NCBI GenBank assembly: GCA_965223835.1
Contig: CBDCXQ010000001.1
Coordinates: forward strand, 5,146,001-5,210,000
Length of the DNA stretch: 64,000 nucleotides
Reading direction: 5' to 3'
Source: CAVYXZ01 sp965223835
Lineage (GTDB): Bacteria > Chloroflexota > Anaerolineae > Aggregatilineales > Phototrophicaceae
The notes below the pieces were generated by a model, which was not told the DNA's origin, did not search any database, and saw only the letters and a list, made by a program, of their open reading frames with translations. The first letter of the stretch is position 1; every line of letters starts with the position of its first letter. A program made the translations under genes and the position numbers. This document shows, in pieces, positions 16,178-24,314 of this stretch.

Positions 16178-17161
16178 ATGCAAATCTCAATCAGCGTTGA
16201 GGCACAGAACGGTTTGACATGGGCAAAGTGGGAGCGTTATGTTAAAGAGGTTGAAGCTTTGGGTTACGCCGGACTGTATCGTTCTGATCATTTTCCGAAT
16301 GAACATGCCTCATTAGAACTGGTGACGTCGTTAACCTATTTGGCCCAAAACACGGAACGTATTCACTTTAGTCCATTGGTCACACCGTTGTCATTTCAGC
16401 ATCCCGTAATGCTAGCCCGGCAAGCGGCTGCGATTGATGATCTCAGCCAGGGACGCTTGATATTGGGGCTTGGCGCAGGGTGGGAACCGAATGAGCATGA
16501 ACAATGGGGCTATCCTCTAGGTGATAAAGCGACACGACTACATCGGTTTGAAGAAGGATTGGAGATAATCACCCGGTTGCTACGGAGTGACGAACCGGTG
16601 ACATTCGAAGGACAATATTTCCAACTCAAAGCAGCTCGATTGCTCCCACGACCTCAACGTTCTGGCGGTCCGCCAATCATGATCGGCGGCAATGGCAGAA
16701 AACGTACCTTACCGCTTACTGCCCGGTTCGCGGACATCCATAACAGTTTCCATCAGACACCCGAATCAATAAGGGAATATTCAGCGCATTTGGATGCATT
16801 ATTGCTCACACAAGGTCGCCAGCCAGAGAATGTTAAACGTACAGTGATGTTGCTGGTCTATTGTGGGCAGGACGATGCTGAAATCAAAGCGCGGGCAAGG
16901 TCTGCTTATGAGACATGGGCACCACAGGTTGCCAATGAGCCTTTTGACCGAATACTTGAAACCCTTCAGTCGGGGCTTAGTGGCTTCTTGGCGACCATCG
17001 GCGCAACATTTTGCCCGGTTGTGGGGACACCTGAGGAAGTTGTGGCGCAGTTACAAGCCTATGCCGATGTTGGGATTGAGGAAGTCATTATGCAATGGTT
17101 CGACGTGGACGACTTTGAAGGCATTCATAAATACGCTGAGTATATCTTGCCATACATATAA
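16178..17161 (+). CDS. LLM-class F420-dependent oxidoreductase
   Basis: A 327-residue TIM-barrel flavin/F420 oxidoreductase. Signature stretches are LGYAGLYRSDHFPNEHASLEL, RIHFSPLVTPLSFQHPVMLARQAAAIDDLSQGRLILGLGAGWEPNEHEQWG, and GGPPIMIGGNGRKRTLPLTARFAD; the last is typical of F420-dependent TIGR03560-like members. The ATG at 16178 is favoured by AAGGGGA just upstream; a TTG at 16160 would overlap that site. The substrate is unknown. It stands alone with a 236-base AT-rich upstream stretch containing the ridA terminator and a GTTATT/AATAAC dyad (about 16094-16111). Confidence 0.85.
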   Translation: MQISISVEAQNGLTWAKWERYVKEVEALGYAGLYRSDHFPNEHASLELVTSLTYLAQNTERIHFSPLVTPLSFQHPVMLARQAAAIDDLSQGRLILGLGAGWEPNEHEQWGYPLGDKATRLHRFEEGLEIITRLLRSDEPVTFEGQYFQLKAARLLPRPQRSGGPPIMIGGNGRKRTLPLTARFADIHNSFHQTPESIREYSAHLDALLLTQGRQPENVKRTVMLLVYCGQDDAEIKARARSAYETWAPQVANEPFDRILETLQSGLSGFLATIGATFCPVVGTPEEVVAQLQAYADVGIEEVIMQWFDVDDFEGIHKYAEYILPYI

Positions 17162-17253
17162 TCTAAATTGTCAGTTAAATTAGCCTGTCTTCCTAAACGC
17201 TTTATCAAGACTGACATATTGGCCTGTGCTACCAATCACGGGAGTATTCTACA

Positions 17254-17694
17254 ATGCAGCAAGCAACATTGGTTTTTGTTCTGTTCGGATTGATCGGTGG
17301 ATTAGCGGTGGGCTTGCAATCACCGCTGGCGAGTTTGTTGGGGCAGCGCCTGGGTCCGTTGGAAAGCGTGTTCATTATTCACATCGGCGGCGGCATCGCC
17401 GCTGGCATCCCGTTATTGCTGCTGCGGGGTGGTGCACTTGAATCATGGCGTTCAGTCCCCTGGTATGCGCTGGTGGCCGGTATTTTTGGCTTGGTCGTGG
17501 TGATCGCTGTCACCTTTACGATCCCGCGATTGGGGACCACCGCGACAGCCGTATTAATCGTCGCCGGTCAGTTAATCGCTGGCCTGGTAATCGATCACTT
17601 TGGCCTGTTTGATACACTGGTCCGCCCCATAGACCTCACTCGCATTCTGGGTATCTTGATTATGTTCGTGGGTGTCTACCTGGTTGTACGCTGA
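17254..17694 (+). CDS. DMT-family (DUF606/YdcZ-like) membrane protein
   Basis: A 146-residue protein with five predicted membrane helices, opening with VFVLFGLIGGLAVGLQSPLASLLGQRLGP and ending with RILGILIMFVGVYLVVR. The pattern GxxxGxQxPxxxxLGxxxG near the N-terminus is characteristic of DUF606, half-size relatives of drug/metabolite transporters that work as dimers. The substrate is unknown. It lies between the LLM gene and the YcaQ-like gene, all in the same direction but with gaps of 77-92 bases and no shared theme. Confidence 0.8.
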   Translation: MQQATLVFVLFGLIGGLAVGLQSPLASLLGQRLGPLESVFIIHIGGGIAAGIPLLLLRGGALESWRSVPWYALVAGIFGLVVVIAVTFTIPRLGTTATAVLIVAGQLIAGLVIDHFGLFDTLVRPIDLTRILGILIMFVGVYLVVR

Positions 17695-17771
17695 TACAGC
17701 CTGATCGTTTGCTGAATCAAGTCCTCTCCATTACAATAGCACAGGTGTTCCATCACGCGGGAGACTAACTG

Positions 17772-19016
17772 ATGACTACTTTCCCGACAATTCCACTGGC
17801 TGCCAGCCGCGCGCTGGCGCTGTATGCCCAGCATTTACATCGTCCGCCCACTGGTTCGGTCACAGCCGATACCATTTACGATCTGGTTGAACGGGTTGGC
17901 TGGGTACAGATTGACACGCTGCACATGGTCGCCCGCAGTCACTACCTGGTCCTATGGAGTCGCCTGGGCCAGTATGATCCAGCGGTATTCGATGCACTGG
18001 TATATGCCCCGGAGCAACGGCGCTTGTTTGAATACTGGAAAAAAGCCGCGTGCATCATCCCGCTGCAAACCTATCCGTATAGCCGGGCGCGGATGGAAGC
18101 GGCGCAAAAACATCTCAGGAAAGGCTGGAGTGAGTGGCTCAAAAAGGCTGAAAATCAACGGGTGCTGGAGCAGGTGCGTGAACGCATTCGCGCAGACGGC
18201 GCGATGCGGGGCGCAGACTTTGAATATGATGGGCCGAAGCGCGGGGCCTGGTGGGATTGGAAACCAACGAAAAGTGCGCTGGAATACCTGTTTCTGATCG
18301 GCGAGTTGATGATTACCAATCGCGTCAAATTTCAGCGAGTCTATGACCTGCGCGAACGGGTGCTACCCGATTGGGTCGATCAAACGGCGGTAACGGTAGA
18401 CGAGGCCAATCGTTACGATGTTGAACAGGCCGTGCGCAAGCTGGGCATATGTGAACCGTTGCAGGCGGCGCAATATGCATATATGGGTCTTACTACCGCC
18501 CGAGCTGCACTTAAAAAGCTTTTAGCCGATGGCATTTTGTTGGAAGTCGCTGGGGAATTGACAACCGGCGACACTCGGACATTGATTATTCATCGGGACC
18601 GCACCGCCGATCTACAGCGAGCCTTAGATGGTGAGCTAAAATCGCAGCATACTACCTTCCTCAGTCCATTCGACAGTCTGTTCTGGGCACGTGGACGGGA
18701 TGAAGCGTTCTGGAATTTCGACCACAAACTGGAATTTTATAAGCCAGCAGCCGACCGCATTTACGGCTACTTCTCAATGCCGATCTTACATCATGACCGC
18801 CTCGTCGGGCGCTTTGACCCTAAACTGGACCGCAAAACCGGCACGCTCTATCTACGGGCGCTCCATTTGGAACCCGGCATCGAACCCGATGAACACCTGG
18901 TCACTGACGTCGCAGCGGCCCTGCGCGATTTCATGGCGTTTCACAGTGCAACCGAACTGGTAATCGAACCCAGAGGCCATGCCGATTTTCGCAGCAAATT
19001 GCTAGCACAATTTTGA
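17772..19016 (+). CDS. YcaQ/AlkX-like winged-helix DNA glycosylase family protein
   Basis: A 414-residue member of the HTH_42 (YcaQ) family, whose E. coli founder unhooks interstrand DNA crosslinks. The N-terminal part holds the signature VGWVQIDTLHMVARSHYLVLWSRLG, with QxD in the place of the catalytic QxQ/QxD motif. The middle has KRGAWWDWKPTKSALEYLFLIGELMI, and the C-terminal part FLSPFDSLFWARGRDEAFWNFDHKLEFY and RLVGRFDPKLDRKTGTLYLRALH. Length matches the family. Repair of alkylation or crosslink damage is a reasonable role by homology; activity is not shown by sequence. A hairpin follows the stop. Confidence 0.85.
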   Translation: MTTFPTIPLAASRALALYAQHLHRPPTGSVTADTIYDLVERVGWVQIDTLHMVARSHYLVLWSRLGQYDPAVFDALVYAPEQRRLFEYWKKAACIIPLQTYPYSRARMEAAQKHLRKGWSEWLKKAENQRVLEQVRERIRADGAMRGADFEYDGPKRGAWWDWKPTKSALEYLFLIGELMITNRVKFQRVYDLRERVLPDWVDQTAVTVDEANRYDVEQAVRKLGICEPLQAAQYAYMGLTTARAALKKLLADGILLEVAGELTTGDTRTLIIHRDRTADLQRALDGELKSQHTTFLSPFDSLFWARGRDEAFWNFDHKLEFYKPAADRIYGYFSMPILHHDRLVGRFDPKLDRKTGTLYLRALHLEPGIEPDEHLVTDVAAALRDFMAFHSATELVIEPRGHADFRSKLLAQF

Positions 19017-19025
19017 GTAACACAG

Positions 19026-19046
19026 GGGGCACATCGCTGGTGCCCC
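19026..19046 (+). other. Hairpin between convergent genes
   Basis: GGGGCAC (19026-19032) pairs perfectly with GTGCCCC (19040-19046), loop 7 bases. It has no T-tract on either strand, so it is a weak terminator at best or an mRNA 3'-end stabiliser for both flanking genes. Confidence 0.5.
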
Positions 19047-19064
19047 GATGTAGTCACCGTAATC

Positions 19065-19232
19065 CTAACGACGACGCGACAATTGCGGTGGTGGCATGGG
19101 CTTGATCTGGCTGCGTTGACCGCTTTGCAGGGCGCGAATGATCTGGGCAGTATCTGGTGAAATATGGTTTGGAATGGGTCGGGATACTAGGGGTTGGGGA
19201 CGGAAAAACGACCAGGGACGATTTTGTTGCAT
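19065..19232 (-). CDS. Very small basic protein of unknown function
   Basis: A 55-residue protein beginning MQQNRPWSFFRPQPL and ending MPPPQLSRRR. It is rich in Pro, Gln and Arg with few acidic residues, and has no membrane helix or signal peptide. The case for a real gene is the strong GGAGG six bases before the ATG at 19232 and its clear separation from neighbours. A longer reading from 19343 adds unrelated residues without a ribosome-binding site. I do not recognise a family. A nucleic-acid or ribosome-binding role would fit the composition but is only a guess. Confidence 0.5.
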   Translation of the reverse strand: MQQNRPWSFFRPQPLVSRPIPNHISPDTAQIIRALQSGQRSQIKPMPPPQLSRRR

Positions 19233-19399
19233 GAGAACCTCCAATTCATTGTGAATGTTTGTTCCCATCAATCCCGAAGATAGCATAAACGAAGTTGCCC
19301 ATTTTGGCAATAAACATGGCAGCATTTGAATAGGCTTAATCACTTCGCTCGATTTTATAAAAAATCAATCATATGTTAAGGCCATTAGGTCCACTACGG

Positions 19400-19429
19400 T
19401 TGACAGACCCTTTACGGGCACGGTTTAAT
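19400..19429 (+). promoter_or_regulatory. Strong candidate promoter for the heterodimeric ABC exporter
   Basis: TTGACA (19400-19405, perfect) and TTTAAT (19424-19429, one mismatch) are 18 bases apart. The predicted leader is about 165 bases. It contains an orphan CAGGAGG at 19491-19497 followed by a short CCTC that can pair with it, which could be a leader element. The rest of the 371-base gap 19233-19603 shows no gene. Confidence 0.6.
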
Positions 19430-19603
19430 ATAAGTTCGTAACGATTGCAAAAGTCGTTCAATCTTCTAACCCGTCCCAAACACTTTAGAACAGGAGGTAG
19501 CCTCACAATTTTGGCTGGTTCGTGACCATATGCAAGATGATGACTGTAAACCACTCAGTACACACCAACTAACCTTTGGGCAGCGTTGCACAGGAGGTGT
19601 CCC

Positions 19604-21409
19604 GTGAATATCCCCAAACTAGCACAGTACCGGGACGTACTCTTTACCTATCTCAAACCCCAACGGACCCGCGTAGCCATATTGGCGATACTCTTATTTA
19701 GCAGTATCGGAATGCAACTCATTAACCCGCAGTTTTTGCGTTTTTTCATTGACACCGCGCTGCAAAATAACCTGCAACCAAGCTTATCCACAACATCACT
19801 CGCTTACCCGGTCCCGGTTGACCCTGTACAAACCCAACTGATTGTCGCGGCGATTGCATTTATTATCATCGCCCTCAGTCAACAAGTGATCACGGTCGCC
19901 GCCGTTTATTTTAGCGAGAATGTCGGCTGGACCGCGACCAACATGCTGCGGGCGGACCTGGCAATGCATTGCATGAAGCTGGATATGACGTTTCACCATG
20001 TCCATACGCCCGGCGAAATGATTGAACGTGTTGATAGTGATGTCACCCAGGTTGCCAACTTTTTCTCGCAGTTCGTGATTATGGTCATGGCGAATGTGTT
20101 GCTGCTGGTTGGTGTGCTGGTCTTGCTCTTCCGTGAACATCCAATCATCGGCATCGGCATGGGGTTGTTTTCGTTGGCGACCATGTATGGCCTCAATCGC
20201 GTGCGCAGCTTTGCGATTCCAGCCTGGGGTGCGGCGCGCGAAGCCAGTGCGCAATTTTACGGCTTCCTGGAGGAACAACTTTCGGGGACCGAAGATACCC
20301 GTTCCAGCGGCGCGGTGCCCTACACCCTGCGCAATTTTTATGAGCTGCTGGCTGATCGGTTGCGGCGCGAACAAAAAGCCGCGATCATGAACGCGACGAT
20401 TTTTGCCCTGGTGGTGGCCTGTGTGATTACCGGGATGATTCTATCATTTGTTCTGGGCGCCTTTTTGTTCCAGCGCGGTCTGGTAACGCTGGGGACCGTG
20501 TTCTTGTTTATGCAGTACACCAGTATGCTGTTCCGGCCCATGCGCGAAATTACGATGCAGATTCAGGAACTGCAAAAAGCGGGTGCTGGTATCGGACGCG
20601 TCTATGAATTATTTAGCATCGAAACCAAAATTGAAGATGGACCCGGCAAACCGATACCGTCCAACCAACCGCTCAACGTGCACTTCGACGACGTGATGTT
20701 TGCCTATAACGAAGAAGAGACGGTGCTGGATAATCTGAGTTTCACGCTGGAGCCGGGCAAAGTCTTGGGCTTGTTGGGCCGCACCGGCAGCGGCAAAACG
20801 ACCATCACCCGCCTGCTATTCCGGCTTTACGATGTGACCGGTGGGTCCATTAGTCTGAGCGGGACCGATATTCGCGATGCCAAACTACAAGAACTCCGGC
20901 AGCGAGTCGGCATCGTGATGCAGGACGTACAATTGTTCCGGGCATCGGTGCGCGACAACCTGACGTTTTTTGATAACCGCATTCCCGATGAGAAGATTCT
21001 GGAAGCGATCTACGACCTGGGCCTGGGCACATGGTTCGAAGAACTGCCCGAAGGCCTGGATACGCGGATGCAATCGGGCGGTAAAGGTCTCTCAGCAGGC
21101 GAGGCACAATTACTCGCTTTTACCCGTGTTTTCCTCAAAGATCCGGGCGTGGTTATTCTGGATGAAGCATCGTCACGCCTGGACCCGGTGACGGAGCAGC
21201 ACATTGAACGGGCGATTGATAAGTTGTTACATAATCGCACTGGCATCATTGTTGCGCATCGTTTAGCAACGGTCCAGCGGGCCGATGAAATCATGATTAT
21301 CGACAAGGGCCAGTTATTAGAGCATGACGAACGGGTTAAGCTGGTCAATGATCCCGACTCGCATTTTCATCACCTGTTACAAACCGGGTTGGAGGAGGCG
21401 CTGGCATGA
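19604..21409 (+). CDS. ABC exporter half-transporter A (catalytically complete Walker B)
   Basis: A 601-residue type IV exporter subunit: six membrane helices (about 20-320), then an ATPase domain. Walker A is GRTGSGKTT (K398), the signature is LSAGEAQ (non-canonical), Walker B is VVILDEASS with catalytic E521, and the H-loop is IVAHRLATV. The start is GTG at 19604, five bases after CAGGAGGTG; the TTG at 19586 would include that site. It overlaps its partner by ATGA. The degenerate signature here complements the degenerate Walker B of the partner, so the two should form a heterodimer with one active site. The substrate, drug or lipid, is unknown. Confidence 0.92.
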   Translation: MNIPKLAQYRDVLFTYLKPQRTRVAILAILLFSSIGMQLINPQFLRFFIDTALQNNLQPSLSTTSLAYPVPVDPVQTQLIVAAIAFIIIALSQQVITVAAVYFSENVGWTATNMLRADLAMHCMKLDMTFHHVHTPGEMIERVDSDVTQVANFFSQFVIMVMANVLLLVGVLVLLFREHPIIGIGMGLFSLATMYGLNRVRSFAIPAWGAAREASAQFYGFLEEQLSGTEDTRSSGAVPYTLRNFYELLADRLRREQKAAIMNATIFALVVACVITGMILSFVLGAFLFQRGLVTLGTVFLFMQYTSMLFRPMREITMQIQELQKAGAGIGRVYELFSIETKIEDGPGKPIPSNQPLNVHFDDVMFAYNEEETVLDNLSFTLEPGKVLGLLGRTGSGKTTITRLLFRLYDVTGGSISLSGTDIRDAKLQELRQRVGIVMQDVQLFRASVRDNLTFFDNRIPDEKILEAIYDLGLGTWFEELPEGLDTRMQSGGKGLSAGEAQLLAFTRVFLKDPGVVILDEASSRLDPVTEQHIERAIDKLLHNRTGIIVAHRLATVQRADEIMIIDKGQLLEHDERVKLVNDPDSHFHHLLQTGLEEALA

Positions 21410-23199
21410 AAGACTGGCAGATTTTATGGCGTCTGGTGAAATTTCGGCCCTGGCTCTTTGTTGCCAGTGCTTTATTCGCAACCCTCAGTCAGGTTGCCCA
21501 GCAAGCGCCAGCCCTCCTGACCCGCGAGTATTTCAACTTTCTCACCCATGATGCGCAGGCCCAGTTCGACCTGTGGGCGCTGATTGCACTGCTGGTGATG
21601 TCCGGGCTGGCCGAAATTTCGGTGCGCTTTGGCAATATGTGGTCGCGGGTGACATTCCACTTCACGGCGATGGCACTCATGCGCAAGAACGTTTTCAAAT
21701 ATGTGCTCAGCCAACCCGGCGCACGGCCCATGCCCACCTCACCGGGCGAATCAATTAGCCGCTTTGGCGGTGATCTGGATGAACTCGGCCAGTTTTTCCG
21801 CTGGATTGAGATGCTTCTGGGATTCGCTATTTCAACAGCGATCGCCATTTATTTCATGGTGCGCATCAATCCGCTCATTACCCTGGTGGCGTTCACCCCA
21901 CTAATCCTGGTGGCATTTATCGCCAATTTTACCCATCAGCGGGTTCAACGTTACCGCGATGCCCGGCGGCGGGCGGCCTCACGCGTGGTGGGGTTTGTGG
22001 CTGAAACTTTTGGTGCGGCGCAAGCCATCAAAGTTGCAACGGCAGAAGACACGGTCATTAACGAATTCAAGCGCCTCAACGAAGTCCGGCGTCAGGCAGC
22101 CCTCAAAGACCGCGTGTTGGAAGAAGTGCTGCGGTCCATTTACTTCAATGCCGTTAATCTGGGCACCGGCGTGATCCTCATCCTGTCGGCTCAGTCGATG
22201 CGGGCTGGAACTTTTACCGTCGGCGACTTTGCCCTGTTTGTCTTCTATCTGGAACGTATCACCATGTTTATGCGCGTCTTTGGCATGGCGCTGTCCAAGT
22301 ACAAGCAAATCGGCATCTCGATTGAGCGCGTTGAATATCTGCTGGGGGGCGCACCGCGTGAAGTCATGGTCGAACATGGCGAGGTCTACCTGGATGGCAA
22401 GCTACCGGATGTGCCTTATGTACCCAAGCAGGCGACTGACCGGTTGGATGCGTTGGAGGTAACCGGCCTCACCTATATTCATCCTGAATCGGGCCGGGGC
22501 ATCCAGGACATAGATCTAAAGGTCCAGCGTGGCTCCTTCACGGTGATTACCGGGCGCATTGGCTCTGGCAAAACAACGTTTTTGCGGACCTTGCAGGGTC
22601 TGTTGCCGGCTGATCGCGGCGAGATTCGCTGGAATGGTGAAACAATCACCGACCCCGGCGACTTTTTTGTGCCGCCGCATACAGCCTATACACCGCAGGT
22701 ACCGCGCCTGTTCAGCGACCCGCTGCGGGATAACATCCTGATGGGTATCCCGGAAGAAAAGGCCGATGTCAACGATGCGATTAAATCGGCAGTGATGGAG
22801 CGCGATCTTAAAGAACTCGATCATGGATTAGACACCCTGGTTGGTCCACGCGGCGTGCGGCTCTCTGGCGGGCAGATGCAACGCACCGCGGCGTCGCGGA
22901 TGTTTGTGCGCGACCCTGAACTGCTGATTTTTGACGATCTTTCCAGTGCGCTGGATGTCGAAACCGAGCAGAAGTTGTGGAAACGGGTCTTCTCGAAAGA
23001 GGGCGCAACCTGCCTGGCAGTGTCCCACCGCAAAGCGGCGCTGCGGCGGGCCGATCAGATCATCGTGATGAAAGATGGACAGATCCTGGCAACCGGAAAA
23101 CTGGAGGAATTGCTGGAAAACTGTGAAGAAATGCAACACCTCTGGCAAGGTGATTCGGGCGAGGACGAACTCGAAACCATCGAGCAGTCACAAGCATAA
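21406..23199 (+). CDS. ABC exporter half-transporter B (degenerate catalytic glutamate)
   Basis: A 597-residue partner with six membrane helices (about 15-310). Its ATPase domain has Walker A GRIGSGKTT (K389), canonical signature LSGGQMQRTAASRM, Walker B LLIFDDLSS with D511 where the catalytic Glu belongs, and H-loop CLAVSHRKA. A roughly 40-residue insert (VYLDGKLPDVPYVPKQATDRLDALEV) joins the membrane and ATPase domains. With subunit A, the consensus site combines A's Walker motifs with B's LSGGQ. This is the TM287/288 arrangement. The reading starts inside subunit A's stop (ATGA), and a terminator follows at 23208-23240. Confidence 0.92.
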   Translation: MKDWQILWRLVKFRPWLFVASALFATLSQVAQQAPALLTREYFNFLTHDAQAQFDLWALIALLVMSGLAEISVRFGNMWSRVTFHFTAMALMRKNVFKYVLSQPGARPMPTSPGESISRFGGDLDELGQFFRWIEMLLGFAISTAIAIYFMVRINPLITLVAFTPLILVAFIANFTHQRVQRYRDARRRAASRVVGFVAETFGAAQAIKVATAEDTVINEFKRLNEVRRQAALKDRVLEEVLRSIYFNAVNLGTGVILILSAQSMRAGTFTVGDFALFVFYLERITMFMRVFGMALSKYKQIGISIERVEYLLGGAPREVMVEHGEVYLDGKLPDVPYVPKQATDRLDALEVTGLTYIHPESGRGIQDIDLKVQRGSFTVITGRIGSGKTTFLRTLQGLLPADRGEIRWNGETITDPGDFFVPPHTAYTPQVPRLFSDPLRDNILMGIPEEKADVNDAIKSAVMERDLKELDHGLDTLVGPRGVRLSGGQMQRTAASRMFVRDPELLIFDDLSSALDVETEQKLWKRVFSKEGATCLAVSHRKAALRRADQIIVMKDGQILATGKLEELLENCEEMQHLWQGDSGEDELETIEQSQA

Positions 23200-23207
23200 T
23201 CCTAAAG

Positions 23208-23240
23208 ACAGGGGCACCGGGCGGTGTCCCTGTTTTCAAA
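23208..23240 (+). terminator. Rho-independent terminator after the exporter operon
   Basis: An 11-bp stem (23208-23218 with 23223-23233, one G-T pair) closes a 4-base loop and is followed by TTTTC. It lies 8 bases after the stop codon of subunit B. Confidence 0.8.
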
Positions 23241-23300
23241 CATTAAGCCCCTGTTGCACAATCTGATGTTACACTGAAAATATTGGTTGATAGCAAGCCA

Positions 23301-23329
23301 TTGTCGATTAAAGATTTGGTCAGTAAAAT
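23301..23329 (+). promoter_or_regulatory. Candidate promoter for the methyltransferase/glycosyl group
   Basis: TTGTCG (23301-23306) and TAAAAT (23324-23329) are separated by 17 bases. A start near 23336 gives a 44-base leader with GAGGGGG before the TTG start at 23380. Confidence 0.5.
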
Positions 23330-23379
23330 GGCGTCCTCTGTTAACCAGACAGAAAACTTGTTGATCGAGGGGGTGCCGT

Positions 23380-24297
23380 TTGGCCGATACACTCCAGTCA
23401 CCGCGGCTGCATAAAGATATAGTTCGTAAGCATGTGCCCTGTAATCTTTGCGGCAGTGATGAGCGTCATTCCTACTGTCCCGAAAATGGACTGGGGCTGG
23501 TGCAATGTCAGACCTGTGGCTTTGTCTACGTTAGCCCCCGGCCAGCGGCTGATGAACTTTACGCCTTATATGGCGAAACCTATTTTCACAACAACGAATC
23601 GGGTGTGGTCGGCTATACCGATTACATCAAAGATGAAAACAATATCCGTAAAACTTCTCAGCGTCGGCTACGGCATCTGGAGCAATATGTTCAACCGGGC
23701 CAACTGCTGGATGTGGGCTGCGCGACCGGTTTCTTTATGGATGAGGCCTGCCAGCGGGGTTGGGAAGTAACCGGCCTGGATGTGTCCTCCTTTGGCGTTA
23801 AGTACGCGCAACAACACTTCGGCTTGAACACGATTCACAGCACACTGACTGAACTTGATGTTGCGCCAGCCAGTTATGACGTGGTAACCATGTGGGATGT
23901 GATCGAACATGTACCAGACCCCACGGCCTATATTCACAAAGCGGCGGACCTGCTTCGGCCCGGCGGCATCGTGTCGCTGGCAACACCGGATGTCGATAGT
24001 ATCCCGGCGCGGTTAGCCGGTAAACGCTGGGTCGGTTACAAGCTATCTGAAGAACACGTCTATTATTTCTCCGTCAAGACGTTGACCCGAATGCTGAATG
24101 ATGCCGGGTTCGCTGTGGTGAAGGTCCAGCATATCGGGAAATATGTACCGCTGAGCCTGTTTCGTGATCGCCTGGGCATGTATTTCCCCTGGCTGGCGCG
24201 CATTCTGCAAACCGGCGAAAATTTACTGGGTCTGTCTGAATTAGCCCTGTATATTAACCCCTTTGATATTATGCAAATCACGGCGCGCAAACGCTAA
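23380..24297 (+). CDS. Class I SAM-dependent methyltransferase with N-terminal zinc ribbon
   Basis: A 305-residue protein. An N-terminal four-cysteine motif (CNLCG ... CQTCGFVYVSPRP, about 21-45) precedes a Methyltransf_23-type Rossmann domain with the SAM loop LLDVGCATGFFMDEA, VTGLDVSSFGVKYA and the post-I motif DVVTMWDVIEHVPDP. Zinc-ribbon methyltransferases of this build commonly act in surface polysaccharide or deoxysugar pathways. The start is TTG at 23380 behind GAGGGGG; no in-frame ATG keeps the cysteine motif. It is followed at 17 bases by a large membrane protein and then a PMT-like transferase, which supports a cell-surface glycan role. Confidence 0.85.
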   Translation: MADTLQSPRLHKDIVRKHVPCNLCGSDERHSYCPENGLGLVQCQTCGFVYVSPRPAADELYALYGETYFHNNESGVVGYTDYIKDENNIRKTSQRRLRHLEQYVQPGQLLDVGCATGFFMDEACQRGWEVTGLDVSSFGVKYAQQHFGLNTIHSTLTELDVAPASYDVVTMWDVIEHVPDPTAYIHKAADLLRPGGIVSLATPDVDSIPARLAGKRWVGYKLSEEHVYYFSVKTLTRMLNDAGFAVVKVQHIGKYVPLSLFRDRLGMYFPWLARILQTGENLLGLSELALYINPFDIMQITARKR

Positions 24298-24314
24298 TTG
24301 ACGTTGTGGTTTGA

